NCBI GenBank assembly: GCA_900315775.1
Contig: ONAJ01000001.1
Span: forward strand, 1-64,000
Direction of reading: 5' to 3'
Source of the DNA: an uncultured Prevotella sp.
Lineage (GTDB): Bacteria; Bacteroidota; Bacteroidia; Bacteroidales; Bacteroidaceae
Length of the DNA stretch: 64,000 nt
The notes under the pieces are model-generated. The model was not told where the DNA came from and did not search any database. It saw only the letters and a program-made list of their open reading frames with translations. The position numbers were made by a program, and so were the translations under genes. The number at the start of each line of letters is the position of its first letter. The first letter of the stretch is position 1. Of the stretch, positions 34,074 to 43,321 are shown one piece after another.

Positions 34074-34289
34074 TCACTCCCATGCGCTGCCGCCCTTATC
34101 GGACCAGCCGCCCATCCCACTGCTTGGTGTTACCGGGTCTATGCCGTCCCAGGCATCCTTGCTGTTGTTCTTCCACGATTTGTCGAGTTTTCCACTGCCT
34201 ATCGCGTAGCTAGAGCCGCTGAGCAACGTCGCCCGCTGATGCAAAATGACAGCCTTCGCCATCGGTCTGATGTAGTTTTTTCGTTTCAT
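34074..34289 (-). CDS. Small protein upstream of the lipoprotein gene
   Basis: 71 residues from the ATG at 34289 (MKRKNYIRPMAKAVILHQRA); the longer frame to 34460 crosses a promoter and a transposase fragment. It has a basic start and the motif LLSGSSYAIGSGK, followed by a Gly/Ser/Trp-rich tail. Short proteins of this kind (MKKxxYxxP...LLxGS) are common before lipoprotein genes in Prevotella; their role is unknown. It is the first gene of the operon read from 34339. Confidence 0.65.
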   Translation of the reverse strand: MKRKNYIRPMAKAVILHQRATLLSGSSYAIGSGKLDKSWKNNSKDAWDGIDPVTPSSGMGGWSDKGGSAWE

Positions 34290-34338
34290 TTTTTTATTTT
34301 GTTGGTTTATATGCAAAAAAAAAACTATGTTCCGCTTG

Positions 34339-34368
34339 CAAAGATACGAATATATTCTGAAATAACAA
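34339..34368 (-). promoter_or_regulatory. Promoter, second copy of the 47-bp repeat
   Basis: TATCTTTG (34339-34346) and TTG (34366-34368), 19 nt apart, minus strand. It drives the small protein and the lectin-like lipoprotein. Confidence 0.75.
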
Positions 34369-34385
34369 GTAAAAGATACAAAAAG

Positions 34386-34428
34386 TTCCAGCGCCATGAG
34401 GTTCATCTGCTGACAGTCGTGGGCGGTA
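34386..34428 (-). pseudogene. 43-bp remnant of the REP transposase 3' end
   Basis: Identical to 31432-31474, encoding the residues TAHDCQQMNLMALEL of the transposase C-terminus. It is joined directly to the promoter repeat at 34384/34385, whereas in the intact locus about 110 bp separate them. Confidence 0.85.
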
Positions 34429-34436
34429 AAGGAAAG

Positions 34437-34465
34437 AGGATGTGCACGAGATGGGCACATCCTCC
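34437..34465 (-). terminator. Terminator after PPi-phosphofructokinase
   Basis: GAGGATGTGC and GCACATCCTC form a perfect 10-bp stem with a 9-nt loop; TTTCCTTT follows on the minus strand. Confidence 0.82.
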
Positions 34466-34494
34466 TAAAAGGGTTCTTATTATTATAATATGTG

Positions 34495-36135
34495 TTACTT
34501 CTGCTCCAGCTGGAGGGTCTTGGTGGTCTGGTCGCAGACCTCTGTTGGTCCCCAGTACTGTATTGGTCCTGGATAGATGTAGCAGGTTTCTTTTGCCCAC
34601 TTGTCGCGTACTGCAGCGAAAGCCTTGAATGGTTTGCCGTCGAGTTCTACGAGGGCTTTACGGATTACAGGCTTCATCTCGCCGTTACGACGCTCCATGT
34701 TCATCATCATGGTGATGGGCACACCGCCAGCCTTCCACTCGTCGGTAGGTGCTGTGGTGTTCTTGACGATTGCCATATATCCTGTCTTGCCGGCAGCGAT
34801 GAGCTGGGCAGCGCTGGTACCGAGGGCGTAGCAGTAGTCGGCATCGAAGTTTGATGGTGCTGCGCAGCGTCCTTCATAACCGAAGAAGTGGTGCTGGGGA
34901 GCGAATTTGCCGACGTATTTGCCTTCTTTCTTCCACTCTGCGAGCTTAGTGTCAACCATTTCGGAGATGAGTTTCTCTGTCTCGATGAGGCTTACCTGTA
35001 CGTTGCCGTGTGGGTCGCGGTCGAGTGAGAGTTGACGTGCAACGCCCTCGGGGAGTGTTGCGAAGGTCTCGGCATTCTCCTTTGACAGGTGTGCAAGGAT
35101 GTATTCGCGCTGAGCCTGCTTGTCAAGGTCTTTGTAGTCGTTGCCGTGAGCAGCGAGCAGGTCGTTGAGTTCCTGGATAAGGCGTCCGATGGCTGGGATG
35201 AACTCGATGAGTCCTTCTGGGATGAGTACGACGCCGAAGTTGTTGCCCTGTGCTGCGCGGTGAGCTACGGTGCTGGCGATGTCTTCAACAATCTGGTTCA
35301 GACTCATGTCTTTTGCCTCTACTTCCTCGCTGATGAGACAGATGTTTGGCTGTGTCTGCAGGGCGCACTCGAGTGCGATGTGGCTTGCTGAACGTCCCAT
35401 GAGTTTTATGAAGTGCCAGTACTTGCGTGCTGAGTTGCAGTCGCGCTCGATGTTACCGATGAGTTCAGAGTATGTCTTACATGCTGTATCGAAACCGAAT
35501 GAAGTCTCAATCTGGTCGTTCTTGAGGTCGCCGTCGATGGTCTTTGGACAGCCAATGACCTGAACACCGTAGTTCTTTGCTGCGTAGTACTCAGCAAGGA
35601 CGCAAGCGTTGGTGTTAGAGTCGTCGCCACCAATGATAACGATAGCCTTGATGTCGAGTTTGCGGATAATCTCAAGTCCTTTCTCGAACTGATCTTCCTT
35701 CTCGAGTTTTGTGCGTCCAGAAGCAATCATGTCGAAGCCGCCTGTGTTGCGGTAGTCGTCGATGAACTCCTTTGTAATCTCGATATACTTATGGTCAACA
35801 AGTCCACCAGGACCCATCAGGAAACCGTAGAGTTTGTTCTCGGGATTGAGTTTCTTAAGAGTGTCGAACAAACCGGTGATAACGTTGTGACCACCAGGAG
35901 CCTGACCACCTGAAAGGATAACGCCGACGTTCATGCGAGCCTCGTTGGTTTTGTCGCCAGGAACGAACTCGATGAGTGGCATTCCGTAGGTGTTGGGGAA
36001 CAGTTTCTTGATTTCTTCCTGATTATCGACGCTCTGTGTTGGAGCACCCTCGCTAATCTTTACAGCACCTTTTAGCGCTTTGGGAAGTTTTGGCTCATAA
36101 GCGGCACGAGCCTTTTGCAATGCACTTTTTTCCAT
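34495..36135 (-). CDS. pfp: PPi-dependent phosphofructokinase (long clade)
   Basis: 546 residues from the ATG at 36135 ([16 protein letters not shown]); the upstream extension includes the promoter and is not coding. It phosphorylates fructose-6-phosphate with pyrophosphate, reversibly, in glycolysis. Visible: [20 protein letters not shown] with Asp in the place of the ATP-type Gly, and [10 protein letters not shown] with the Lys typical of PPi enzymes. [19 protein letters not shown] belongs to the substrate site. The length fits the long plant/Bacteroides-like group. Promoter at 36180 and terminator at 34437 frame it as a single-gene unit. Confidence 0.95.
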   Translation of the reverse strand: MEKSALQKARAAYEPKLPKALKGAVKISEGAPTQSVDNQEEIKKLFPNTYGMPLIEFVPGDKTNEARMNVGVILSGGQAPGGHNVITGLFDTLKKLNPENKLYGFLMGPGGLVDHKYIEITKEFIDDYRNTGGFDMIASGRTKLEKEDQFEKGLEIIRKLDIKAIVIIGGDDSNTNACVLAEYYAAKNYGVQVIGCPKTIDGDLKNDQIETSFGFDTACKTYSELIGNIERDCNSARKYWHFIKLMGRSASHIALECALQTQPNICLISEEVEAKDMSLNQIVEDIASTVAHRAAQGNNFGVVLIPEGLIEFIPAIGRLIQELNDLLAAHGNDYKDLDKQAQREYILAHLSKENAETFATLPEGVARQLSLDRDPHGNVQVSLIETEKLISEMVDTKLAEWKKEGKYVGKFAPQHHFFGYEGRCAAPSNFDADYCYALGTSAAQLIAAGKTGYMAIVKNTTAPTDEWKAGGVPITMMMNMERRNGEMKPVIRKALVELDGKPFKAFAAVRDKWAKETCYIYPGPIQYWGPTEVCDQTTKTLQLEQK

Positions 36136-36179
36136 AATTACTTTTGGGTTATTGTTTAGTGATAATAAATTTCGGGTGG

Positions 36180-36210
36180 CAAAAATACGAAAATTTGGAG
36201 GAACGACAAA
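36180..36210 (-). promoter_or_regulatory. Bacteroidetes promoter for pfp
   Basis: TATTTTTG (36180-36187), 19 nt, TTTG (36207-36210), minus strand. The 5' UTR is about 40 nt. Confidence 0.72.
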
Positions 36211-36260
36211 GGACTTTTGTAATGTTTTAAGAAAAATGTTATAAAAATATGCAAAAACTC

Positions 36261-36290
36261 TTGCCAATTAAAATAAAAGTCGTACATTTG
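36261..36290 (+). promoter_or_regulatory. Bacteroidetes promoter for the 90-residue gene
   Basis: TTG (36261-36263), 19 nt, TACATTTG (36283-36290), with the ATG at 36310. Confidence 0.7.
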
Positions 36291-36309
36291 TAACATAAAA
36301 GTAACAACT

Positions 36310-36582
36310 ATGACAAACAAAAGAGATTTAAAGCGCGTAATAAACTACATTTGTAGTGAGCTTTTCGCAGAGTGTGTAGCAGCATCATTGTATGTTGGAA
36401 GACCGAGTGAAGAAAACGTTAACAATCTTCTTTCAACCATTGTTCGCCTGCAAGGTGAATACATTTGTCGAGTTTCTCACCCCGAGCCCGGTATTGCTCC
36501 AAAAAAATACTACAAAGATTTAAAAGAGAATTTCAACAAAGAGGTTGCTGAGATAATTGACCACATCGGTAATCTGCATTAG
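36310..36582 (+). CDS. Small conserved-looking hypothetical protein
   Basis: 90 residues, soluble and helical. The stretch INYICSELFAECVAASLYVG followed by LLSTIVRLQGEYICRVSHPEPG contains three Cys residues but no clear metal motif. It has its own promoter, and the acyltransferase gene starts 20 nt downstream, so they are probably cotranscribed. Function unknown. Confidence 0.75.
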   Translation: MTNKRDLKRVINYICSELFAECVAASLYVGRPSEENVNNLLSTIVRLQGEYICRVSHPEPGIAPKKYYKDLKENFNKEVAEIIDHIGNLH

Positions 36583-36602
36583 AATGCTGTGGAAACACTA
36601 TT

Positions 36603-37145
36603 ATGAGTAATTTTTGCAAGTGGCTCCTTTACAAAAAATGGGGCTGGAAGAAGAATGTTACGGAGGTCCATCCGGACAAGTTTATCATTGCGTTAGCTCC
36701 GCATACGAGCAACATGGACTTCCTGATAGGACAGTTATATATGCGTTCGGAGGGCATGAGGATTAACTTCCTGATGAAAAAGGAATGGTTCTTCTGGCCC
36801 TTGGGACCTATATTTAAGCGTATGGGAGGCATTCCCGTGTGGCGCTCGAAGAAGAGCAGTATGACGGACAACCTGGCTGAGACGGCGAAGAAGATGGACA
36901 AGTTCCAGTTGTGCATAACGCCCGAAGGTACCCGTTCGCCAAACCCCGACTGGAAGAAGGGTTTTTACTATATTGCGCTGAAAGCCGACATCCCTATCCT
37001 ACTCTACGGTGTTGACTACGAGAAGAAGGAGATAGTATGCACCAGAACATTCATTCCTACGGGGAACATAGATGCCGATATGAAAGTTATAAAGGATTAT
37101 TTTAAGGATTTTAAGGGAAAATATCCCGAGAAGTTTGTGTATTAA
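36603..37145 (+). CDS. PlsC-like acyltransferase
   Basis: 180 residues. The acyltransferase motif HTSNMD (H-x4-D) near residue 35 and the substrate-binding motif EGTRSPNPDWKKG at about 104 place it in the 1-acylglycerol-3-phosphate acyltransferase superfamily. It lacks a long N-terminal membrane segment and is shorter than typical PlsC (about 240 residues), so the acyl acceptor is uncertain. It is downstream of the small gene at 36310. Confidence 0.88.
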   Translation: MSNFCKWLLYKKWGWKKNVTEVHPDKFIIALAPHTSNMDFLIGQLYMRSEGMRINFLMKKEWFFWPLGPIFKRMGGIPVWRSKKSSMTDNLAETAKKMDKFQLCITPEGTRSPNPDWKKGFYYIALKADIPILLYGVDYEKKEIVCTRTFIPTGNIDADMKVIKDYFKDFKGKYPEKFVY

Positions 37146-37157
37146 ATGCGAAATTAG

Positions 37158-37165
37158 TACCTTTG
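37158..37165 (+). promoter_or_regulatory. -7 box for the thrA operon
   Basis: TACCTTTG, exact TAnnTTTG match, 61 nt before the thrA ATG. The leader has a small CCTC/GAGG stem near 37185-37203 but no clear attenuator with a Thr-rich peptide. Confidence 0.6.
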
Positions 37166-37226
37166 TGCCCACGAAATTGGACAACAACCTCGCTCGTTGA
37201 GAGGCGTCCTAAACAGAAATAAAAAA

Positions 37227-39680
37227 ATGAAGGTACTAAAATTTGGCGGAACATCTGTAGGTTCCGTGAAAAGCATTTTAAGCTTAAAAAACATTGTAGA
37301 GAAAGAGGCTCGTAAGCAGCCCGTAGTTGTAGTTGTCAGCGCTTTAGGAGGAATTACCGACAAGCTCCTGCTTACATCACAGTTAGCGCTGAAGGGCGAT
37401 GACCGCTGGAAAGACGAATTTGATGCTATGGTGAGTCGCCATCATCAAATGATTGACGTCATCATTACCGACCCCAAAAAGCGTGAGGAGTTGTTTGCAA
37501 CGATAGATTCCCTCTTCGACCAGTTGAGGAGCATCTATTACGGAGTATTCCTTATCCACGACCTTAGTGAGAAGACGCAGAACGCCATAGTAAGCTATGG
37601 AGAGCGACTGAGTTCAAACATCGTGACGATGCTCTTCAAGAGTTCACGACGAATGAACGCACGCGACTTCATACGAACGGAGTTCAAGAACAACCGTCAC
37701 CAGTTAGACTCGGAACTGACAACCCGAATGGTGCGCGAGGCATTCAACGAGGCGCTGGCGCAGAAACCTGCACTCAAGGTGCTCGTGGTGCCTGGATTCA
37801 TCAGTCGTGACCGCGACACCGGAGAGACGACAAACCTGGGACGCGGAGGCTCGGACTACACGGCGGCAATAATAGCGGCAGCCCTCGACGCCGAGGTTTT
37901 GGAGATATGGACCGACGTGGACGGCTTTATGACTGCCGACCCCAAGGTGATAAAGACTGCTTACACCATTAATGAACTGAGTTACGTCGAAGCTATGGAG
38001 CTTTGTAACTTCGGCGCAAAAGTGATATATCCCCCCACCATCTACCCCGTTTGTGTAAAGAATATACCTATCAGGGTAAAGAACACCTTTAACCCGGCGT
38101 TCGAGGGAACTCTGATAAAACAAGAGATAGACAACGACCAGAAGCCTATCAAGGGAATATCGAGCATCAGCGGCACAACACTTATCACCGTGACGGGACT
38201 GTCAATGGTGGGTGTCATCGGTGTGAACAGACGAATATTCTCGTGTCTGGCAGAGAACGGCATATCGGTGTTTATGGTGTCGCAGGCTTCGTCGGAGAAC
38301 TCCACATCAATAGGTGTTCGTGACGAAGATGCTGTAGCCGCCGTAGAGGTGCTTAACACGGAGTTTGCAAAAGAGATAGAGACGGGAGCCATGTTCCCCA
38401 TGAATGCGGAGAGCGGACTTGCCACAATAGCTATCGTCGGTGAGAACATGAAACACTCGCCAGGTATAGCAGGAAAACTCTTCGGCACGTTAGGACGCAG
38501 CGGTATCAGCGTGATAGCATGCGCACAGGGTGCCTCGGAGACAAACATCTCGTTCGTCATCGACGGACAGTACCTGCGCAAGTCGCTCAACGTGCTGCAC
38601 GACTCCTTCTTCCTGTCGGAGTACAACGTGCTGAACCTCTTCATCTGTGGTGTGGGAACAGTAGGCGGAAAACTCATAGAGCAGATTCGTTCACAGTACG
38701 AGGAGCTGAAACAGAACCGCCGACTGAAACTCAACGTGGTGGGAATAGCAAGTTCGAAGAACGCTATATTCTCGCGCGACGGTATAGACCTTGAGAACTA
38801 CCGCCAACAGCTACGCGACAGCGAGCCGAGCAGCATAACGCATCTGCGCGACGAGGTGCTCGCAATGAACATCTTCAACTCGGTATTCGTGGACTGTACC
38901 GCAAGTCGTGAAGTGGCAGAACTCTATAAGACATTCCTGGAGCACAACATTAGTGTTATTGCTGCCAACAAGATTGCCGCTTCGTCGGCTTACGACAACT
39001 ATGCGACGCTGAAGAGAACGGCACTCGCAAGAGGCGTGAAATTCCGCTTCGAGACAAACGTGGGAGCAGGACTGCCTATAATAGGAACCATCAACGACCT
39101 GAGAAACTCGGGCGACAAGATACTGAAGATTGAGGCGGTACTGTCGGGAACACTTAACTATATCTTCAACACCATAGCTGCCGACGTGCCCTTCTCGGAA
39201 ACGGTGCGCAGAGCGAAGGAAGAAGGTTACAGCGAGCCTGATCCACGTATAGACCTCAGCGGAATGGACGTTGTGCGCAAGCTGGTAATCCTTACCCGCG
39301 AGGCAGGCTATAAGGTGGAACAGGAAGATGTAGAGAAACACCTCTTCGTGCCCGACAGCTATTTCCAGGGAAGCGTGGAAGACTTCTGGCGCAACCTGCC
39401 GAAGCTTGATGGTGACTTCGAGAAACGTCGCAAACAGTTGGAGAGCGAAGGAAAACGCTGGCGCTTTGTGGCAAAGATGGAAAACGGCAAGACGTCGGTC
39501 AGTCTGCAAGAAGTCGCATTAGGACATCCATTCTATAACCTTGAAGGCTCCAACAACATAGTACTTCTAACGACAGAACGCTATAAGGAATATCCTATGC
39601 AGATTCAGGGCTACGGTGCCGGAGCGAGTGTAACGGCGGCAGGTGTCTTCGCCAATATCATGTCAATAGCAAATATCTAA
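37227..39680 (+). CDS. thrA: Bifunctional aspartokinase / homoserine dehydrogenase
   Basis: 817 residues from the ATG at 37227 (MKVLKFGGTSVGS). The N-terminal half is aspartokinase (KFGGTSV, GERLSSNIV, TTNLGRGGSDYTAA), ACT domains lie at about 315-450, and the C-terminal half is homoserine dehydrogenase (LFICGVGTVGGKL, AANKIAASS, FETNVGAGLPII, GTLNYIF, EGYSEPDPRIDLSGMDVVRKLVIL). It catalyses the first and third steps from aspartate to homoserine, for threonine and methionine. ACT domains imply feedback control. The next gene begins 3 nt later. Confidence 0.97.
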   Translation: MKVLKFGGTSVGSVKSILSLKNIVEKEARKQPVVVVVSALGGITDKLLLTSQLALKGDDRWKDEFDAMVSRHHQMIDVIITDPKKREELFATIDSLFDQLRSIYYGVFLIHDLSEKTQNAIVSYGERLSSNIVTMLFKSSRRMNARDFIRTEFKNNRHQLDSELTTRMVREAFNEALAQKPALKVLVVPGFISRDRDTGETTNLGRGGSDYTAAIIAAALDAEVLEIWTDVDGFMTADPKVIKTAYTINELSYVEAMELCNFGAKVIYPPTIYPVCVKNIPIRVKNTFNPAFEGTLIKQEIDNDQKPIKGISSISGTTLITVTGLSMVGVIGVNRRIFSCLAENGISVFMVSQASSENSTSIGVRDEDAVAAVEVLNTEFAKEIETGAMFPMNAESGLATIAIVGENMKHSPGIAGKLFGTLGRSGISVIACAQGASETNISFVIDGQYLRKSLNVLHDSFFLSEYNVLNLFICGVGTVGGKLIEQIRSQYEELKQNRRLKLNVVGIASSKNAIFSRDGIDLENYRQQLRDSEPSSITHLRDEVLAMNIFNSVFVDCTASREVAELYKTFLEHNISVIAANKIAASSAYDNYATLKRTALARGVKFRFETNVGAGLPIIGTINDLRNSGDKILKIEAVLSGTLNYIFNTIAADVPFSETVRRAKEEGYSEPDPRIDLSGMDVVRKLVILTREAGYKVEQEDVEKHLFVPDSYFQGSVEDFWRNLPKLDGDFEKRRKQLESEGKRWRFVAKMENGKTSVSLQEVALGHPFYNLEGSNNIVLLTTERYKEYPMQIQGYGAGASVTAAGVFANIMSIANI

Positions 39681-39683
39681 GCA

Positions 39684-40877
39684 ATGAAAAGAATTATCAT
39701 ATTGGGCGACGGAATGGCTGACCACGCCATAGAACGATTGGGCGGAAAGACTCCGCTGCAGTATGCCGACAAACCCATGATGGACATGCTGGCACGCGAA
39801 GGACGCTGCGGACGACTCGTTACCGTCCCCGAGGGTTTCCCTCCGGGCTCGGAAGTGGCAAACACAGCAATCCTCGGCTACGACCTTAACAAGGTGTACG
39901 AAGGACGAGGACCATTGGAGGCGGCAAGCATAGGCTACGAGATGGAACCCGACGACCTGGCGCTGCGTTGTAACCTGATAACAATAGAGGACGGAAAGAT
40001 AATAACCCATAACGGCGGCAACCTGCAGACGGAAGATGCTCGGGTGCTCATTGACTATCTTAACGAGAACCTCGGCAACGACAGGGTTAAGTTCGTTTGT
40101 GGCATTCAGTATCGTCACCTATTAATAATTAAAGGTGGTAGCAAAGACATTAACTGCGCCCCACCCCACGACCATCCGGGAGAGGAGTGGAACAAACTGT
40201 TGGTAACAGGCGAGGAAAAGACGGCAAGTCTTATCAACGACCTCATCGTAAGGTCGCAGGAACTGCTATCAAAGCACCCTTACAACATAGAGAAGGCAAA
40301 GCGCGGAGAACGACAGGCTAACAGCATCTGGCCCTGGTCGGGAGGCTATCGTCCGAAGATGGAAACCATCTCGGAACTATTCCCACAGGTGAAGTCGGGA
40401 ACGGTAATATCGGCGGTAGATCTGATAAAAGGCATAGGACACTATGCCGGACTGAAGATTGTCGATGTGCCCGGAGCTACAGGACTTGCCGACACCAACT
40501 ACGAGGGGAAGGCACAGGCGGCAATAGAGGCGCTGAAGACTGACGACTTCGTCTTTGTTCACGTGGAAGCTACCGACGAGGCAGGACACGACGGCGACCT
40601 GGACCTGAAGCTGAAAGCAATAAACTACTTGGACCAGCGACTGATACGTCCTATATACGAGGCGGTGAAGGACCAGGATGTGTGTATAGCGGTACTGCCT
40701 GACCACCCCACTCCTGTAGAGCTGCGCATCCACGTCAACGAACCTGTGCCGTTCCTCATCTGGCACAAAGGCATAGAGGCTGACGATGTCACCACTTACG
40801 ACGAGGTGGCTTGTGTTCGCGGTGGCTACGGACTTCTAAAACTACAAGAATTTATAAACACTTTAATGAAGGAATAA
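39684..40877 (+). CDS. Phosphoglycerate-mutase-like 'proposed homoserine kinase'
   Basis: 397 residues of the archaeal-type, cofactor-independent phosphoglycerate mutase superfamily (ApgM). Metal-binding pieces: ILGDGMADHAIERLGGKTPLQ at the start and the late block HVEATDEAGHDGD with VLPDHPTPVE. In Bacteroidetes and Clostridia such genes sit beside threonine genes and were proposed to be a non-homologous homoserine kinase. The 3-nt spacing from thrA supports that reading; phosphoglycerate mutase activity is the alternative. Confidence 0.88.
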   Translation: MKRIIILGDGMADHAIERLGGKTPLQYADKPMMDMLAREGRCGRLVTVPEGFPPGSEVANTAILGYDLNKVYEGRGPLEAASIGYEMEPDDLALRCNLITIEDGKIITHNGGNLQTEDARVLIDYLNENLGNDRVKFVCGIQYRHLLIIKGGSKDINCAPPHDHPGEEWNKLLVTGEEKTASLINDLIVRSQELLSKHPYNIEKAKRGERQANSIWPWSGGYRPKMETISELFPQVKSGTVISAVDLIKGIGHYAGLKIVDVPGATGLADTNYEGKAQAAIEALKTDDFVFVHVEATDEAGHDGDLDLKLKAINYLDQRLIRPIYEAVKDQDVCIAVLPDHPTPVELRIHVNEPVPFLIWHKGIEADDVTTYDEVACVRGGYGLLKLQEFINTLMKE

Positions 40878-40881
40878 TATA

Positions 40882-41154
40882 ATGAAAACAAAAAAAGGAT
40901 TCAGACTGCGCGACATCTGCGGAGAGCATATCGTCGTTGCTGAAGGCATTGACAACATAGACTTCTCAAAGATAATTAGCATGAACGAGTCGTCGGCTTA
41001 TCTGTGGGAGAAGGTTCAGGGTGAAAAGGAATTCACCGAGGACGAACTGGTGAAGATGCTACTCGAAGAGTATGACGTTGACGAAGCAACAGCAAAGGAG
41101 GACGTCAAAAAGCTCATAGAGCAATGGACGGAAGCACAGATTATTGAAGCGTAA
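40882..41154 (+). CDS. PqqD-like peptide-binding protein
   Basis: 90 residues with the PqqD pattern: GFRLRDICGEHIVVAEG, then SMNESSAYLWEKVQG and a helical tail FTEDELVKMLLEEYDVDEATAKEDVKKLIEQW. PqqD-type domains bind leader peptides of ribosomally made peptides, but many Bacteroidetes copies stand alone without such partners, as here. It starts 4 nt after the proposed homoserine kinase and ends at a strong terminator. Confidence 0.82.
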   Translation: MKTKKGFRLRDICGEHIVVAEGIDNIDFSKIISMNESSAYLWEKVQGEKEFTEDELVKMLLEEYDVDEATAKEDVKKLIEQWTEAQIIEA

Positions 41155-41160
41155 AAGAAT

Positions 41161-41192
41161 AAGACCAACCTGTAGATTTATAGGTTGGTCTT
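41161..41192. terminator. Bidirectional terminator
   Basis: AAGACCAACCT and AGGTTGGTCTT form a perfect 11-bp stem with a 10-nt loop between convergent genes. The stop codon of the DPP4 gene (41178-41180) lies in the loop. Confidence 0.88.
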
Positions 41193-43316
41193 AAAGAATT
41201 CGTATATCTGACGTAAAAGGTGGTGGCGCGTATTGCCTCCGTAGATGCTGTGGTTGCGCCCCTTGTACAAGTTTTCCTTAAAGTCTTTATCTGCCTGAAC
41301 GAGGGCTTCGGAATATTCTATAGTATTTATAGGATGAACGTTGTCGTCCTTCGTTCCGTGACACAGCAGCAGACTGCCGCTGAGTTTCGACGCCCTGTTT
41401 ATGGGGTTGTCATCGTAACCTTCCTTGTTTTCCTGAGGAGTGCGCATGTATCGCTCCGTATAAACGGTGTCGTAGAAACGCCAGTCGGTAGGTGGTGCAA
41501 CAGCAACGCCAGCCTTGAAGACCTGACGCCCTTCGCTCATACTCATAAGAGTGTTGAAACCACCGTAACTCCAGCCCCAGATGCCTATGCGGGCAGCATC
41601 AATATAAGGCAGCGAGGCAAGATAAAGGGCTGCCTCTACCTGGTCTTTGCTCTCAAGGTCGCCAAGCTTCAGATAGGTGCACTTCTCGAAATCGGCACCG
41701 CGACCGCCTGTTCCTCTGCCGTCAACACACACAACAATAAAACCCTGTTCCGTGAGCCACATGTCATAAAGGGCTCCGTTGCGCATAGAACCTAACTGCC
41801 AGGAGTTGACTACCTGCTGGCTGCCAGGACCGCTGTACTGCCACATGATGACAGGATACTTCTTCGTGGCGTCGAAGTTTACAGGCTTTATCATCACGCC
41901 GTTAAGTGATACTCCTTCTGAGGTGGTGAAGGTGAAGAACTCCTTCGAGGGCACGCCTTCGTCCTGAAGCTTCTTGGAGAGTTCTTTGTTGTCAACAAGA
42001 ACTTTAACCTCCTTGCCGCTGTTGTCGTAAATGGAATAGTGATAAGGAGTGTAACGATCGCTCCAGATATTCACGAAATACTCGTTGGTAGCGCTGAATG
42101 ACGCTTCGTTCCACCCTTCGCGAGGTGTTAGCAGTTTTGTGGTGCCCTTGAAGAAAGGAGTGACGTAAACGCCTCTGTTCATCGGGGAACCCATCGTCGC
42201 CTGATAATAAACACATTCGTTCTCTTCGTCGAGAGCATAGACATCGGTAACCTCTCCGTCGATGTCGGTGAGTTGCCTTATACACTCGCCCTTCTGCGAA
42301 TACAGATAGAGCTGCATGCTGCCGGAGCGGTCGCTGGGAACAACGCTGTATTTCTTACCGATAATGATAAGCTCCATAGCCTCCTCTTTGACATAACAGT
42401 TAGAATGTTCCTCAATGAACTTATACGACTGTGAGGTCTCAAGGTTCACGACGTTGAGTCGTAGCGTGTCCTGATGACGGTTCATAGTATATACAACTAC
42501 TCTTGCTGCCTGTGCCGCAGGTTTTATGCGAGGCATATAGCCGTCGCTGTCAACGGGAACTTGCAGCGCAGATGTCTTGCCGCTATATATATTATATGAA
42601 TGCGCGCTCACGCGTGAGTTTTCCTCGCCTGCCTCGGGATACTTATATACATAGTCCTCGAGGTGGTACTCCTTAACGCGACTCTCATCGTATCTTATCC
42701 AGCAGAGGTAGCCGTTGTCGGAGCTGAATGTCATTGCCGTTGCGAGGGCGAACTCCTCCTCGTTAACCCAATCGGGAATGCCATTAATTACTTCGTTGCG
42801 TTTGCCGTCGAAGGTCACCTGGGTCTCGTGGAAGTCGTTGTCAATATCAACGAGAAAGATGTTATTATCCTTTACAAAGGCGATGCGTCGGCTGTCGCCA
42901 GACCATATCGGCGACTGCACAGCATCCTGCGGGGTGAGCAGTCTTAACTCCTTTGTTGTTACGTCGTAAACATAATAAACAGCCGATGCCGAGCGACGGT
43001 ATATTCGCTTGGTATCGGTCTGTATTATGATGCGCTGTCCGTTAGGACTAATGATGAAATCGTCTATTTCCTTTACACTCTCACCCTTCGTTGAGTTGGC
43101 GTCGAACAACACCTTGAGCTTCTTGCCGCTCTTGTAAGAATAGCTTACTATGGTGGTGCCGTCGTTCTCTATCTGTGCATACGACTTGCCGTCGGCAAGC
43201 GGGGTCATAGCATCGATGCGCTCGGGAATGTATGTCCCCTTTACAACGTCTCTAAGCTCGACGGCATTAGCACCTACAACAACTAACGACGCAACGATAA
43301 GTGAAAAGTTCCTCAT
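41178..43316 (-). CDS. Dipeptidyl peptidase IV-like serine protease (S9)
   Basis: 712 residues. A signal peptide (MRNFSLIVASLVVVGANA) is followed by an eight-bladed-propeller region (to about 450) and a C-terminal peptidase domain. Ser in GWSYGGFN, Asp in HGTKDDNVHP and His in GRNHSIYGG form the triad; WVNEEEF carries the Glu pair that binds the free N-terminus in DPP4. It would release X-Pro dipeptides from peptides in the periplasm. It is the last gene of the dapA operon, 5 nt after the OmpH-like gene. Confidence 0.93.
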   Translation of the reverse strand: MRNFSLIVASLVVVGANAVELRDVVKGTYIPERIDAMTPLADGKSYAQIENDGTTIVSYSYKSGKKLKVLFDANSTKGESVKEIDDFIISPNGQRIIIQTDTKRIYRRSASAVYYVYDVTTKELRLLTPQDAVQSPIWSGDSRRIAFVKDNNIFLVDIDNDFHETQVTFDGKRNEVINGIPDWVNEEEFALATAMTFSSDNGYLCWIRYDESRVKEYHLEDYVYKYPEAGEENSRVSAHSYNIYSGKTSALQVPVDSDGYMPRIKPAAQAARVVVYTMNRHQDTLRLNVVNLETSQSYKFIEEHSNCYVKEEAMELIIIGKKYSVVPSDRSGSMQLYLYSQKGECIRQLTDIDGEVTDVYALDEENECVYYQATMGSPMNRGVYVTPFFKGTTKLLTPREGWNEASFSATNEYFVNIWSDRYTPYHYSIYDNSGKEVKVLVDNKELSKKLQDEGVPSKEFFTFTTSEGVSLNGVMIKPVNFDATKKYPVIMWQYSGPGSQQVVNSWQLGSMRNGALYDMWLTEQGFIVVCVDGRGTGGRGADFEKCTYLKLGDLESKDQVEAALYLASLPYIDAARIGIWGWSYGGFNTLMSMSEGRQVFKAGVAVAPPTDWRFYDTVYTERYMRTPQENKEGYDDNPINRASKLSGSLLLCHGTKDDNVHPINTIEYSEALVQADKDFKENLYKGRNHSIYGGNTRHHLLRQIYEFFKTNL

Positions 43317-43321
43317 CGCTA

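Noticed and set aside
34290-34460. N-terminal extension of the 71-residue gene
   Set aside because: It crosses a clear promoter and the transposase remnant; the ATG at 34289 is the better start.
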